The notes beneath the pieces are model-generated. The model worked only from the letters and a program-made list of their open reading frames with translations, had not been told where the DNA came from and ran no database searches. This document shows, in pieces, positions 23,952-33,160 of a stretch of 64,000 nt of DNA. A program made the position numbers and the translations under genes. This stretch comes from Fidelibacterota bacterium. GTDB taxonomy: Bacteria > Fidelibacterota > Marinisomatia > SCGC-AAA003-L08 > TS1B11. Every line of letters starts with the position of its first letter. Position 1 is the first letter of the stretch. The stretch spans positions 186,001-250,000 of the forward strand of contig SCKI01000002.1 in assembly GCA_004124295.1 (NCBI GenBank). Direction: 5' to 3'.

Positions 23952-25354
23952 GGATTGACGTGGCCGAGCCGCAAAAGTTAGCTGATCTGCTGCAGGACCG
24001 CTACCGGCTGGAGAGCCTGGCGCCGGTCATGGGCGTCTCCACCGACTCGCGGGAAGTGCGTCCCGGCGACCTGTACCTGCCCATCATCGGCAGCCGCACC
24101 GATGGCCACCTGTATGCCGCCCAGGCGGCCAGCGCCGGCGCGGTGCTGATACTGGCCTCGCGGGACCTGGCAGCGCTGCCCAGCGGTACGGCCGTGGCCC
24201 GGGTCACAGACACGACCCGGGAACTGGGCCGTCTGGCCCGCCAATGGCGGCAGCAATTTGACCTGCCGATGATCGGCATTACCGGCTCGAACGGCAAGAC
24301 CACCACCAAGGATATGGCCGCCGCCATGCTGCAACCGGACTATCACCTTTTGTATTCGGAGCAGAGCTACAACAGCACTATCGGCCTGCCCATGACCCTG
24401 TTGCGGCTGGGCCACAGCCACGATCTGGCCCTGGTTGAAATGGGCACCAACCAGCCCGGTGAAATTGCATACCTGGCGGACATTGCCCGGCCTACGCTGG
24501 GCTTGGTGACCAATGTCAGCGCTTCGCACGTTGCCCTGTTGGGCGACGAGGCCGGGGTGGCAGCGGAGAAGGGGGCCCTGTTCGAGGCCCTGCCATCCGA
24601 TGGCGTGGCGCTGGTGAATGCCGCCGACAGCCGGGTGGCTGCCATGCCTGCCCCGGGCCGGCGCTATACGTATCAATTATTTCCGGGTCAATTATTTCCA
24701 GGTCAACTGGACCCGGAGCCGGGGACCGATCTCGACCTGGCCGGGTGGTACGTGACCAACAGCGGCCAACCCCGGCTGAGGCTGGAGGCTCCCGGCCTGG
24801 AAGCGCGCCTGTCCCAGTACGGCCAAACCCTGGCCCAAAATGCCCTGGCCGCCGCAGCCCTGGCACTGCTTTTGAAGGTGCAGCCGGAGCAGATTCTGTC
24901 CGCCATCGAGGCCTATCAGGTACCCGCCGGGAGGGGCCGCATTTGCCGCTTCGGCGAGACCACCGTCATTGATGACAGTTACAATGCCAATCCCGCCAGC
25001 ACCCGCGCGGGCTTGGATACATTGCTGAGCCTGCCCGGCAGAGGCCGGCGGCTGGCAGTGCTGGCAGACATGCTGGAGCTGGGCCCGGCGGCGGCCGGGT
25101 TTCACCGGGAGATCGGCGCGTATGCCGCCCAGCTGGGCGTTGAGCGGCTCTTTTGCTACGGTCCGCAGAGCCGGGCCACCTGCGAAGGAGCCCTGGCTGA
25201 AGGATTAGCCGCCGGCCACTACGCCGACATGGACGGGCTGGTGCAGGCGCTCCGCGAAAGTTTGCAAGAGGGCGACCTGGTCTATTTCAAGGGCAGCCGG
25301 GGGATGGCCCTGGAGACCGCCATCACGGAGCTTTTCGGAGACGCCGCATGCTGA
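23948..25354 (+). CDS. murF: UDP-MurNAc-tripeptide-D-Ala-D-Ala ligase
   Basis: MurF adds D-Ala-D-Ala to complete the pentapeptide. The 468-aa protein shows 'VSTDSREVRPGDLYLPIIG', the ATP loop 'GITGSNGKTTTKDMAAAML', 'SYNSTIGLPMTLL', 'LVEMGTNQPGEIAYL', and the C-terminal 'DDSYNANPASTRAGLD'. A 15-base in-frame tandem duplication near codon 245 gives 'LFPGQLFPGQLD' in a poorly conserved loop between the central and C-terminal regions. It overlaps murE by four and mraY by seven bases. No ddl gene, whose product makes its substrate, is present in this cluster. Confidence 0.97.
   Translation: MRIDVAEPQKLADLLQDRYRLESLAPVMGVSTDSREVRPGDLYLPIIGSRTDGHLYAAQAASAGAVLILASRDLAALPSGTAVARVTDTTRELGRLARQWRQQFDLPMIGITGSNGKTTTKDMAAAMLQPDYHLLYSEQSYNSTIGLPMTLLRLGHSHDLALVEMGTNQPGEIAYLADIARPTLGLVTNVSASHVALLGDEAGVAAEKGALFEALPSDGVALVNAADSRVAAMPAPGRRYTYQLFPGQLFPGQLDPEPGTDLDLAGWYVTNSGQPRLRLEAPGLEARLSQYGQTLAQNALAAAALALLLKVQPEQILSAIEAYQVPAGRGRICRFGETTVIDDSYNANPASTRAGLDTLLSLPGRGRRLAVLADMLELGPAAAGFHREIGAYAAQLGVERLFCYGPQSRATCEGALAEGLAAGHYADMDGLVQALRESLQEGDLVYFKGSRGMALETAITELFGDAAC
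24674..24703 (+). repeat. 15-bp tandem duplication within murF
   Basis: CAATTATTTCCGGGT at 24674-24688 is repeated with one substitution at 24689-24703. The AT-rich unit stands out from the GC-rich gene and adds five residues in frame. Probably a recent slippage event in a tolerant loop. Confidence 0.85.
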
Positions 25355-26451
25355 ACTATTTCATGGAGCCGCTGCGGGACTGGTTTTCCGCCTTCAACCT
25401 GATCCGCTACATCACTTTCCGGGGCGCGGCAGCGGCGTTTCTCGCCTTGCTGATCACCTTCTGGCTGGCGCCGGCCATTATCCGGGCCCTGCGGCGGATG
25501 CAGATCGGCGAGGCCATCCGTACCGCCGGACCCGCCGCCCACCAGACCAAGAAGGGCACCCCCACCATGGGGGGCGTCATCATCCTGCTGGCGGTGCTGG
25601 TCCCCACCCTGCTGCTGGCCCGGCTTGATGAACCCTTTGTGCTGATGGTGACCCTGGCCTTTACCTGGATGGGGCTCATCGGCCTGCTGGACGACTACCT
25701 GAAAGACGTGCGCAAGTATCCCGACGGCCTCATTGTCCGCTACAAACTGACCGGCCAGGTGGTGTTGGGGCTGGTCATCGGCGGTTGGCTCTACTTCTGG
25801 CCGGCCAACGAGGAAATCCGCTCCGCCATCGGCATTCCCTTCGTGGCCAACGGTTCCCTGGACCTGGGCCCCCTCTATATCCCGCTGGTGGTGTTCGTCA
25901 TTACCGGCGCGTCCAATGCGGTCAATTTCACCGATGGGCTGGATGGGCTGGCCACCGGCCTGATGGCCATCGCCATTATGACCTTCGGGGCCATCGCCTA
26001 CGTGATGGGCCGCGTCGATTTCAGCGACTACCTGAACATCTTTTACATCCCCGGCGCAGGAGAACTGTTCATTTTCGCCATGGCCCTGCTGGGAGCCTGC
26101 ATCGGATTCCTCTGGTTCAATGCCAAACCGGCGGAGGTATTTATGGGGGACACCGGCTCCCTGGCCATGGGCGCGGCCCTGGGCACCATGGCGGTGATCC
26201 TCAAACAGGAAATCCTGCTGATCATCATTGGCGGCATGTTCGTGGTCGAAACGCTGAGTGTCATCGCGCAGGTGGGCTGGTTCAAATACACCCGCCGCCG
26301 GACCGGCGAAGGCAAGCGGCTGTTCCGCATGGCGCCCCTGCATCACCATTTTGAGCTCTCCGGCTGGCCCGAAAACCGGGTGGTCGTGCGCTTCTGGATT
26401 CTGGGCATTCTGCTGGCCCTGCTGAGCCTGTCGAGTTTCAAGGTATTCTGA
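25348..26451 (+). CDS. mraY: Phospho-MurNAc-pentapeptide transferase
   Basis: MraY transfers phospho-MurNAc-pentapeptide to undecaprenyl phosphate, forming lipid I at the inner membrane. The 367-aa protein has about ten transmembrane helices and all signature motifs: 'HQTKKGTPTMGGVIILLAV', 'GLLDDYLK' (catalytic Asp pair), 'NAVNFTDGLDGLATG', 'FMGDTGSLAMG' and the C-terminal 'MAPLHHHFELSGW' His triad. The start overlaps murF; the stop overlaps the murD start by one base (TGATG). Confidence 0.98.
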   Translation: MLNYFMEPLRDWFSAFNLIRYITFRGAAAAFLALLITFWLAPAIIRALRRMQIGEAIRTAGPAAHQTKKGTPTMGGVIILLAVLVPTLLLARLDEPFVLMVTLAFTWMGLIGLLDDYLKDVRKYPDGLIVRYKLTGQVVLGLVIGGWLYFWPANEEIRSAIGIPFVANGSLDLGPLYIPLVVFVITGASNAVNFTDGLDGLATGLMAIAIMTFGAIAYVMGRVDFSDYLNIFYIPGAGELFIFAMALLGACIGFLWFNAKPAEVFMGDTGSLAMGAALGTMAVILKQEILLIIIGGMFVVETLSVIAQVGWFKYTRRRTGEGKRLFRMAPLHHHFELSGWPENRVVVRFWILGILLALLSLSSFKVF

Positions 26452-27830
26452 TGGCCGTAGCGCCGCCATTGACCGATTCCATGCAGGGGGCCAAGGTCAC
26501 CGTGCTGGGGGCCGGACTGAGCGGTCTGGCTGCGGCCCGGCTGCTGCTGCTCGCCGGCGCAACGGTTACTATAGCGGACGACTATAAATCAGCGCACGAC
26601 ATCGGCGCTGACCTGGGCACGGATGGGGTGACCATCCGGTCCGGCGATCTGGACGATGGGCTGCCGGCAGCGGACCTGCTGGTGCTCAGCCCCGGTATCG
26701 CCGACAGCCACCCCGTGGTGCGGGAGTGCCTGGCAACGGGCGCCGAGGTGATCAGCGAATTGGCCCTGGCCAGCCGCTATACGGCCGCGCCCATCCTTGC
26801 CGTCACCGGCTCCAACGGCAAATCGACCACCGCCACCATGCTCCACCAGATGCTGGCCGGCGGGGGCTTCCGGAGTTTCCTGGGGGGCAACATCGGCGCC
26901 CCATTTTCGGCGACGGTGCTGGAAGAGCGGCGGCTCCAGCCTGCCCGGCCCGTGCATGTCCTGGAGGTGAGCAGCTTCCAGGCGGAGCATTTGGGCAGCC
27001 TTGAAGCGCAAGTGGTGCTGTTCCTCAATTTGAGTCCCGACCACCTGGACCGGTACCCCGACATGGAAACTTACGGCCGGGCCAAACTGCGGCTGGCCGA
27101 TCATGTCGCCGAGCGAGGCTGGATCGTCTATAACCGGCAGGACAGCTACTTTTCGTCCCGGCTGGAGGAGCATGCCCAAGCGGTTCCCTTTGGCCCTGAG
27201 CCCGCAGCGGGTAGCCGCTTTGCCGTGCGCAAGGGCGCCATCGTCGCCGGCCGCAAGCGGTTGCTGCCCCTGGCCGAGCTGGCCCTCCCCGGCCCGCACA
27301 ACGTAAGCAATTTCCTGGCCGCCGCCACCGCCGCCAGCCTGATGGAGATCAAGACTCCGGCCATCAGCCAGGTGCTCAAAAGTTTCGCCGGGCTGCCCCA
27401 TCGCCTGGAACTGCTGGGAACCCTCAACACGGTACCCTACTACAACGATTCCAAGGCCACCAATATCGCCTCCGCCAAGGTGGCCCTGGAGAGCTTTGAC
27501 GGTCCGGTGATTCTCATTCTCGGGGGCAGTGACAAGGGGGCCGATTACTCCGAACTGCTGCCGGCCATGACAGGCAAGGTGCGCCAGGTGGTCACCTATG
27601 GTGAGGTCGGGCTGCGCATGGCGGAGCTGTTCCAGGGCGTCATTCCGCTCCATTTCGAGCAACTGTTCGAGGCGGCCGTGAACCGGGCCCGGGATGCCGC
27701 CAAAGCCGGCGATACGGTGCTCCTTTCCCCGGCCTGCGCCAGCTACGACCAGTTCGCCGGATTCGAGCAACGCGGCGCCGCCTTTCGCCAGATCGTGGAG
27801 GCTTACCAGCGGCAGGTGAACCATGCCTGA
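26451..27830 (+). CDS. murD: UDP-MurNAc-L-alanine:D-glutamate ligase
   Basis: MurD adds D-Glu to UDP-MurNAc-L-Ala. The 459-aa protein has an N-terminal Rossmann domain ('VTVLGAGLSGLAAARLLL'), 'LVLSPGIADSHP', the ATP loop 'AVTGSNGKSTTATMLHQML', 'LGGNIGAP', 'VLEVSSFQAEHL', 'NLSPDHLDRYPDMETY', 'GLPHRLELLGTLNTVPYYND' and 'SKATNIASAKVALESF', with 'LLSPACASYDQFAGFEQRG' near the end. Normal length. It overlaps ftsW by eight bases. Confidence 0.98.
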   Translation: MAVAPPLTDSMQGAKVTVLGAGLSGLAAARLLLLAGATVTIADDYKSAHDIGADLGTDGVTIRSGDLDDGLPAADLLVLSPGIADSHPVVRECLATGAEVISELALASRYTAAPILAVTGSNGKSTTATMLHQMLAGGGFRSFLGGNIGAPFSATVLEERRLQPARPVHVLEVSSFQAEHLGSLEAQVVLFLNLSPDHLDRYPDMETYGRAKLRLADHVAERGWIVYNRQDSYFSSRLEEHAQAVPFGPEPAAGSRFAVRKGAIVAGRKRLLPLAELALPGPHNVSNFLAAATAASLMEIKTPAISQVLKSFAGLPHRLELLGTLNTVPYYNDSKATNIASAKVALESFDGPVILILGGSDKGADYSELLPAMTGKVRQVVTYGEVGLRMAELFQGVIPLHFEQLFEAAVNRARDAAKAGDTVLLSPACASYDQFAGFEQRGAAFRQIVEAYQRQVNHA

Positions 27831-28965
27831 GCCCCGCACCCGCCCCATGGACCGCACGGCCCTGCTGCTGACAGTGAACCTGGTGGCCGCCGGCGTCGTG
27901 CTGCTGTACAGCTCCAGCGGAGACGTGGCGGCCGAACTGACCGGCGACCACATGTACTTTCTCAAGCGGCAACTGCTGCGGGTGGCCCTGGGGGCCATGC
28001 TGCTGATTATGGCCAGCCGCATCGACTATCACTACTGGCGGCGCTGGTCGGGGCAACTGATGGCCGGGGCGCTGTTGCTGCTGCTGATGACCCTGCTGAT
28101 CCACAAGTTCGCCGGCCAGCCCGGGGTGGCCCGCTGGTTGCCGCTGGGACTGGTCTCGCTGCAGACCTCCGACCTGGCCCGCTTTGCCCTCATCGTCTAC
28201 CTGGCGGCCTACCTCGACCGCAAGGGCGCCGGCATTACGCATTTCCGGCACGGCCTCCTGCCGCCGGTCGTGATCATCGGCGCGACCATGTTCCTCATTG
28301 TGCTGGCCCCCGACTTTTCCACGGCCGCGCTGACCGGCTTTCTCGGTTTAACGCTGATTTACATCGGCGGCGCCCGGGTAAAACAGCTGGCCGCGCTGGG
28401 CGCTGCGGCACTGCCCGTGTTTATCGCTTTCCTGGTGGCCGAGCCCTATCGCCGGCTGCGCATCCAGTCCTTCCTGGGACTGGTCGATTCCCCCGCCGCC
28501 AGCTACCAGGTATCCCAGTCCCTCATCAGCCTGGGCAACGGCGGCTGGATCGGTACCGGTCTGGGCAACAGCGTGGAGAAAAAACTGTTCCTCCCTGCGC
28601 CCCATACCGATTTCGTTTTCGCCATCATCGGGGAGGAACTCGGCTTCATCGGGGCCGCCGTCCTGCTGCTGGCATTCCTCTGGCTGTTCCAGCGCGGGGT
28701 GGTCATCGCCCGCCACGCAGGGGACGGCTTCGGCATGTTCCTGGCCCTGGGCATCGTCTCCAACATGCTGCTCTATGTGCTGGTGAACACCGGCGTGGCG
28801 ACCCAAGTGCTGCCCAACACCGGCGTGCCGCTGCCCCTGATCAGTTACGGCGGCACCCATCTGGTCTTTACGCTCCTGAGCCTGGGGATACTGTTGAACA
28901 TTTCTACCACAGCCCGGCAGCCCGAGTGGCGCCGGCGACTCACCTATGCCCAAGCAAGATCCTAA
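27823..28965 (+). CDS. ftsW: SEDS-family lipid II flippase/glycosyltransferase FtsW
   Basis: FtsW polymerises septal glycan strands from lipid II together with FtsI. The 380-aa protein has about ten transmembrane helices and SEDS motifs 'LLYSSSGDVA', 'GVARWLPLGLVSLQTSDLAR' region, 'VLAPDFSTAA' (with the essential Asp), 'GWIGTGLGNSVEK', 'PHTDFVFAIIGEELGF' and 'PNTGVPLPLISYGGTHLV'. FtsW rather than RodA is inferred from its place between murD and murG. It overlaps murG by 20 bases if the longer murG start is used. Confidence 0.96.
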   Translation: MPEPRTRPMDRTALLLTVNLVAAGVVLLYSSSGDVAAELTGDHMYFLKRQLLRVALGAMLLIMASRIDYHYWRRWSGQLMAGALLLLLMTLLIHKFAGQPGVARWLPLGLVSLQTSDLARFALIVYLAAYLDRKGAGITHFRHGLLPPVVIIGATMFLIVLAPDFSTAALTGFLGLTLIYIGGARVKQLAALGAAALPVFIAFLVAEPYRRLRIQSFLGLVDSPAASYQVSQSLISLGNGGWIGTGLGNSVEKKLFLPAPHTDFVFAIIGEELGFIGAAVLLLAFLWLFQRGVVIARHAGDGFGMFLALGIVSNMLLYVLVNTGVATQVLPNTGVPLPLISYGGTHLVFTLLSLGILLNISTTARQPEWRRRLTYAQARS

Positions 28966-30070
28966 GGAGCTGCGCATCATGATTGCCGGTGGCGGTACAG
29001 GTGGACATCTCTTTCCGGCCCTGGGCATCGCCCGGGCCCTCAGGGAGGCCCGCCCCGAGGTGAGCATCGAGTTCGTCGGCTCGGTCTTCGGCCTGGAGGC
29101 GCGCATCCTGCCGGCAGCCGGAGAGGTGTTCCACGGCCTCTCCATTCGCGGGCTGCAACGCGATTTCTCCCTCACCGGCATCGGCCGGAACCTGTTGTTC
29201 CCCTGGCGGCTGGCGGTAGCCTACTTCGGCGCCCGGCGGCACATTCGCAATTTCGATCCGCAGGTGGTGGTGGGCACAGGCGGCTATGCCTCGGCCCTGC
29301 CGTTGGCGGCGGCCCAACGCCGGGGCATCCCGACACTGCTCCAGGAGCAGAACAGCTATCCCGGCCTGGTGACCCGCAAGTTGGCCCCCAAGGCGGCCCT
29401 GGTCTGTCTGACCTACAAGCAGACGGCCCGGCATCTTTCCTCGGATAACTGGCGGGTAACCGGCAATCCGGTGCCCTTTGATGACGCCGGTCTCTCCGCT
29501 GCCCAGGCCCGTGTGTCCCTGGGCCTCCCTGCAGAGGGACCGGTAATCTTTATCCTGGGCGGCAGCCAGGGCAGCAAGCCGTTGAACGATCATTTTCGCT
29601 CGGTCTGGGAAACCTACACGGGCGGCCTGGGCGCCCACCTGCTCTGGCAGACCGGTCCCCGGCACCTGCCGGAGGTGGAGGCGGCCATCGGGCAGGCGGA
29701 GGGGGTGACCCTGCGGCCGTTCATCGATGACATGGCAGCCGCCTACAGCGCTGCCGACCTGGTCATCAGCCGGGCCGGGGCCATGACCCTCTCCGAACTG
29801 GCCCTGATGTCCAAGCCGGCCGTGCTGGTACCGTTCCCCGGCGCGGCGGCGGATCATCAGACCCACAATGCCCGCCTGGTGGCGGACCACGGGGCGGCCC
29901 GGCTGGTGCCGCAGAGCGATCTGGCCGGCGGCAGCCTGGAGGAGGCGGTCCGGAACCTGCTGGCCGACCGGGCAGCGCTGCAGCGCATGTCGCAGAAGGC
30001 CGGCGAACTGGCCCGGCCCGATGCTGGCCGCAGCATCGCCAGCGAAATCATCAAGTTGGCGGTGGCCTGA
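28946..30070 (+). CDS. murG: Lipid II synthase (UDP-GlcNAc transferase)
   Basis: MurG, a peripheral inner-membrane GT28 enzyme, adds GlcNAc to lipid I. The 374-aa protein has the first G loop in 'RIMIAGGGTGGHLFPALGIA', the second in 'VVGTGGYASALPLAAA', 'PTLLQEQNSYPGLVTR', and the donor-site region 'ILGGSQGSKPLN', then 'VISRAGAMTLSEL' and 'PFPGAAADHQTHNA'. ATG 28946 keeps the first beta strand intact; ATG 28979 has the better Shine-Dalgarno (TAAGGAG, nine bases away) but would begin inside that strand. I prefer 28946 but the start is uncertain. Confidence 0.97.
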   Translation: MPKQDPKELRIMIAGGGTGGHLFPALGIARALREARPEVSIEFVGSVFGLEARILPAAGEVFHGLSIRGLQRDFSLTGIGRNLLFPWRLAVAYFGARRHIRNFDPQVVVGTGGYASALPLAAAQRRGIPTLLQEQNSYPGLVTRKLAPKAALVCLTYKQTARHLSSDNWRVTGNPVPFDDAGLSAAQARVSLGLPAEGPVIFILGGSQGSKPLNDHFRSVWETYTGGLGAHLLWQTGPRHLPEVEAAIGQAEGVTLRPFIDDMAAAYSAADLVISRAGAMTLSELALMSKPAVLVPFPGAAADHQTHNARLVADHGAARLVPQSDLAGGSLEEAVRNLLADRAALQRMSQKAGELARPDAGRSIASEIIKLAVA

Positions 30071-31443
30071 TGTTCGGGCAGTTCAAGCATATCCATTTCA
30101 TCGGGCTGGGCGGCATCGGCATCAGCGGCATGGCCGAGCTGCTCCACTCCCTCGATTTCAAGGTTTCGGGCTCGGACCTGCAGCCGTCGGAAATCACCGA
30201 GCGCCTCAGCGCCAAAGGCATCACTTTCTATGCCGGCCATGACGCCGCCAACGTGCAGGGCTGCGATATGGTGGTCTATTCCTCGGCGGTGAAGCAGGAC
30301 AATCCGGAAATCGCCGCCGCCCGGAAGCGGCATATCCCGGTGATCCGCCGCGCCGAGATGCTCGGCGAGCTGCTCAAGGTGGCCGACCGCAGCGTGGCCG
30401 TCGGCGGCACCCACGGCAAGACCACCACCTCGTCCATGATCGGCGCCATGCTCACCTCCGCCCAGCGGGACCCCACCATGATCATCGGCGGCATCGTCAA
30501 GAGCCTGGGCTCCAATACACGCCGGGGCCGGGGCGATATCATCGTGGTGGAAGCGGACGAGTTCGACCGCACCTTCCTTTCGCTGCAGCCTACGCTGGCC
30601 GTTATCACCAACATCGATCTTGAGCACCGCGACACCTATCCGGAGCTGGCCGATCTCAGCGCCGCCTTCGGCCAGTTCGCCAATGCGGTGCCGTTCAACG
30701 GCCGGGTGGTGGCCTGTTATGACGATGCCAACGTGCGGGCGCTGCTGCCCCGGATCAAGCGGCCCGTGACCACCTACGGCTTCAGCGAGGACGCCAACGT
30801 GCGGGCGCTGCATCCGGTCTACCGGGAGTCGAAAACCGAATTCGAGGTCGTGGAGAACGGCCATCCCCCCCGGCGGGTGAAGTTGCCGGCACCCGGGGAG
30901 CATAATATTTTGAATGCCCTGGCCACCGTGGCGGTCGGCCTGGAGCTGGAAGTGCCCCTGGACGATATCATCGCGGGAATCGCCAAGTATACCGGTGTCA
31001 GCCGCCGGTTCGAGATCACCGGCCAGGTTGACGATGTCCTGTTTGTGGACGATTACGCCCACCATCCCAGCGAGGTCGCCGCCGTGTTACAGGCGGCCCG
31101 GGCAGGCTGGAAACGGCGTCTGGTGGCGGTCTTCCAGCCCCACCTGTACAGCCGCACCAGGGATTTCCACGAGGAATTTGCCCGGGCCTTTATGGCCAGC
31201 GATGTTCTGGTGGTCACCGATATCTACGCCGCCCGGGAGGAGCCGCTGGAAGGAATCACCGGCGAACTCATCACCGCAGATGCCCTGAAGATCGGCCACA
31301 AGCAGGTTTACTTTGTGCCCGACAAGGCCGACCTTCCCGCGACCCTGGGGAACCTGCTCCAGGCCGGCGATATGCTGCTCACTCTCGGCGCCGGCGACAT
31401 AACCCGCTACAACCGCTCCATCCGCGAGGCCTTCCAGCCATGA
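30070..31443 (+). CDS. murC: UDP-MurNAc-L-alanine ligase
   Basis: MurC adds L-Ala to UDP-MurNAc, the first peptide step. The 457-aa protein has 'HFIGLGGIGISGMAELLHS', 'VVYSSAVKQDNPEI', the ATP loop 'VGGTHGKTTTSSMIGAML', 'VEADEFDRTFL', 'TNIDLEHRDTYPEL', 'GVSRRFEITGQ', 'FVDDYAHHPSEVAAVLQAAR' and 'FQPHLYSRTRDFHEEFA'. Normal length. The start overlaps murG (TGATG) and the stop overlaps murB (ATGA). Confidence 0.98.
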   Translation: MFGQFKHIHFIGLGGIGISGMAELLHSLDFKVSGSDLQPSEITERLSAKGITFYAGHDAANVQGCDMVVYSSAVKQDNPEIAAARKRHIPVIRRAEMLGELLKVADRSVAVGGTHGKTTTSSMIGAMLTSAQRDPTMIIGGIVKSLGSNTRRGRGDIIVVEADEFDRTFLSLQPTLAVITNIDLEHRDTYPELADLSAAFGQFANAVPFNGRVVACYDDANVRALLPRIKRPVTTYGFSEDANVRALHPVYRESKTEFEVVENGHPPRRVKLPAPGEHNILNALATVAVGLELEVPLDDIIAGIAKYTGVSRRFEITGQVDDVLFVDDYAHHPSEVAAVLQAARAGWKRRLVAVFQPHLYSRTRDFHEEFARAFMASDVLVVTDIYAAREEPLEGITGELITADALKIGHKQVYFVPDKADLPATLGNLLQAGDMLLTLGAGDITRYNRSIREAFQP

Positions 31444-32384
31444 CGGCCCCCATCCCAGCCTGGCTTGAGCCGGTGGACCTCAGCATACCGCCCCTGCTGG
31501 CCGAGCCCCTCAGCCGGCACACCACCTTTGGTATTGGCGGTCCGGCAGATGTCTTCGCCCGGCCGGCCACCCGGCAGGAACTGGCCGCCCTGCTCAGGGC
31601 CACGAATGCCCACGCTGTGCCGGTCCAATTTCTGGGGTCGGGCAGCAACTGCCTGGTGAGCGATACCGGCGTCCGGGGCCTGGTGATCTCCCTGGCCGGC
31701 GCGCTGAAGCAGCTGCTGATCGAGGGCCGCCAGGTCATTGCCGAAAGCGGCGTGATGCTGGGCCACATGGTCAAACGCTGCCTGAAGGCCGGCCTGACCG
31801 GCATCGAGAGCCTGGTGGGTGTGCCGGGCACGGTCGGGGGCGCGTTGGTGATGAATGCCGGGGCCTTCGGCGGCGAAATATCGAACCATCTGGTGCAGGC
31901 GCAGGTGCTTACCCTGGCCGGCGTGGACAAGACTTATCCCCGGGCCGAGCTCGATTTTGCCTACCGCTGGTCGAGCTTCCGGGCGGACGAAATCATCATT
32001 GAGGCCCGCTTCAATCTGCCGGCCGGCGATCCCGATGCCAGCGCTCTGCTGCGCAGCGAAGCCTCAAGCCGGCGCAAGGCCCGGCAACCGCTCACCTTCC
32101 GGTCTGCCGGCAGCGTGTTCAAGAATCCCTCGCCGGAAATGGCCGCCGGGATGCTGATCGATCAGGCCGGTCTGAAAGGGACCCGCCGGGGCGACGCGGA
32201 GATTTCGCCCAAACATGCCAATTTTATCGTCAATCACGGCAGCGCCACAGCCGCTGATGTGGCCCACTTGATCAAACTTGCCGTCCGGACCGTACAGGAA
32301 CGGCACGGCGTAAAACTGCAACTGGAAATCAAAACCCTCGGCTTTGAACCGGGGTTCTGGGAGGAGGCGGGCCTTGATTCCTGA
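31440..32384 (+). CDS. murB: UDP-N-acetylenolpyruvoylglucosamine reductase
   Basis: MurB reduces UDP-GlcNAc-enolpyruvate to UDP-MurNAc with FAD and NADPH. The 314-aa protein has 'SRHTTFGIGGPADVFARPAT', 'FLGSGSNCLVSDTG', 'GIESLVGVPGTVGGALVMNA' (FAD-binding core), 'AYRWSSFRADEIIIEA' and the catalytic-Ser region 'RSAGSVFKNPSPEMAAGMLI'. The shorter C-terminal domain, with 'SPKHANFIVN', is the type II arrangement without the Tyr loop of the E. coli enzyme. Overlaps murC by four and ftsQ by eleven bases. Confidence 0.97.
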   Translation: MTAPIPAWLEPVDLSIPPLLAEPLSRHTTFGIGGPADVFARPATRQELAALLRATNAHAVPVQFLGSGSNCLVSDTGVRGLVISLAGALKQLLIEGRQVIAESGVMLGHMVKRCLKAGLTGIESLVGVPGTVGGALVMNAGAFGGEISNHLVQAQVLTLAGVDKTYPRAELDFAYRWSSFRADEIIIEARFNLPAGDPDASALLRSEASSRRKARQPLTFRSAGSVFKNPSPEMAAGMLIDQAGLKGTRRGDAEISPKHANFIVNHGSATAADVAHLIKLAVRTVQERHGVKLQLEIKTLGFEPGFWEEAGLDS

Positions 32385-33156
32385 ACGCATGTCGCCCTGG
32401 GAGGCGCGCCTGCGCCTGGGCAAAGGCTGGCTGCTGGCCATCGCCGCGGTCCTGATCGGCGGCCTGCTGGGCGCGGGCATGACCGGCTACACCCAGAAAA
32501 TTAGCGTGTTCAATCTGGAACGCATCGAAGTGCGGGGCACCAAGATACTGACCCGGGCCGAAGTTATCGAGGCGCTGGATCTGCCCTTTACCGGCACCCT
32601 GTTCGACCTGGACCTGCCGGCGCTACAGGACCGGATCGAGGGGCTGGCCTACGTTTACGGGGTCCGCCTGGGGCGCACCTTCCCCCACACCCTGTTTGTT
32701 GACGTGGTGGAAAACCGACCTCTGGCCTACGTGGCCGCAGACGAGTATTTCGTGCTGACCGCTGAGGGAGCCGCCCTGCCCCTGCCCCACGGCCGGATGG
32801 AACTGGAACTGCCCACCATCGCCGGAGTCGATTCGGCCCTGGCGGCCCTGGAGGCCGGTACGGTGGCGGTGCATCCGCAGCTGCAGCGGCTGCGCTCGTT
32901 GCTGCACACCATGGCAGCCGCCTATCCCCGCATCCTGGACGAACTGAGCGAACTGGTGGTGGGACCGGAGGGCGGGGTGACCCTTTACCTGGCCCGGACA
33001 TCAACCGCCGTCCGGCTGAACGCCGGGGACATGGAGGCTGGCATTGCCCTGCTGGACGCCTTCCTGACGACCATTGAGGGCAAGCGCCGGTTAGAGGACT
33101 ACGCCTATATCGACCTGCGCTACAAACGGCAAATCATTGTTAAGGAGCGAGTGTAA
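32374..33156 (+). CDS. ftsQ: Cell division protein FtsQ (POTRA domain)
   Basis: FtsQ is a bitopic divisome protein that recruits FtsL/B. The 260-aa protein has one transmembrane helix ('WLLAIAAVLIGGLLGAGMTGY', about 20-40), a POTRA domain ('FNLERIEVRGTKILTRAEVI' onward, about 48-120) and the FtsQ beta domain ('VVENRPLAYVAADEYFVLT' onward). TTG 32374 is chosen because GGAGGAGG lies six bases upstream; the ATG at 32389 and an upstream in-frame ATG inside murB are alternatives. The order murB-ftsQ without ddl between them differs from E. coli. Confidence 0.92.
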   Translation: MIPERMSPWEARLRLGKGWLLAIAAVLIGGLLGAGMTGYTQKISVFNLERIEVRGTKILTRAEVIEALDLPFTGTLFDLDLPALQDRIEGLAYVYGVRLGRTFPHTLFVDVVENRPLAYVAADEYFVLTAEGAALPLPHGRMELELPTIAGVDSALAALEAGTVAVHPQLQRLRSLLHTMAAAYPRILDELSELVVGPEGGVTLYLARTSTAVRLNAGDMEAGIALLDAFLTTIEGKRRLEDYAYIDLRYKRQIIVKERV

Positions 33157-33160
33157 CACC

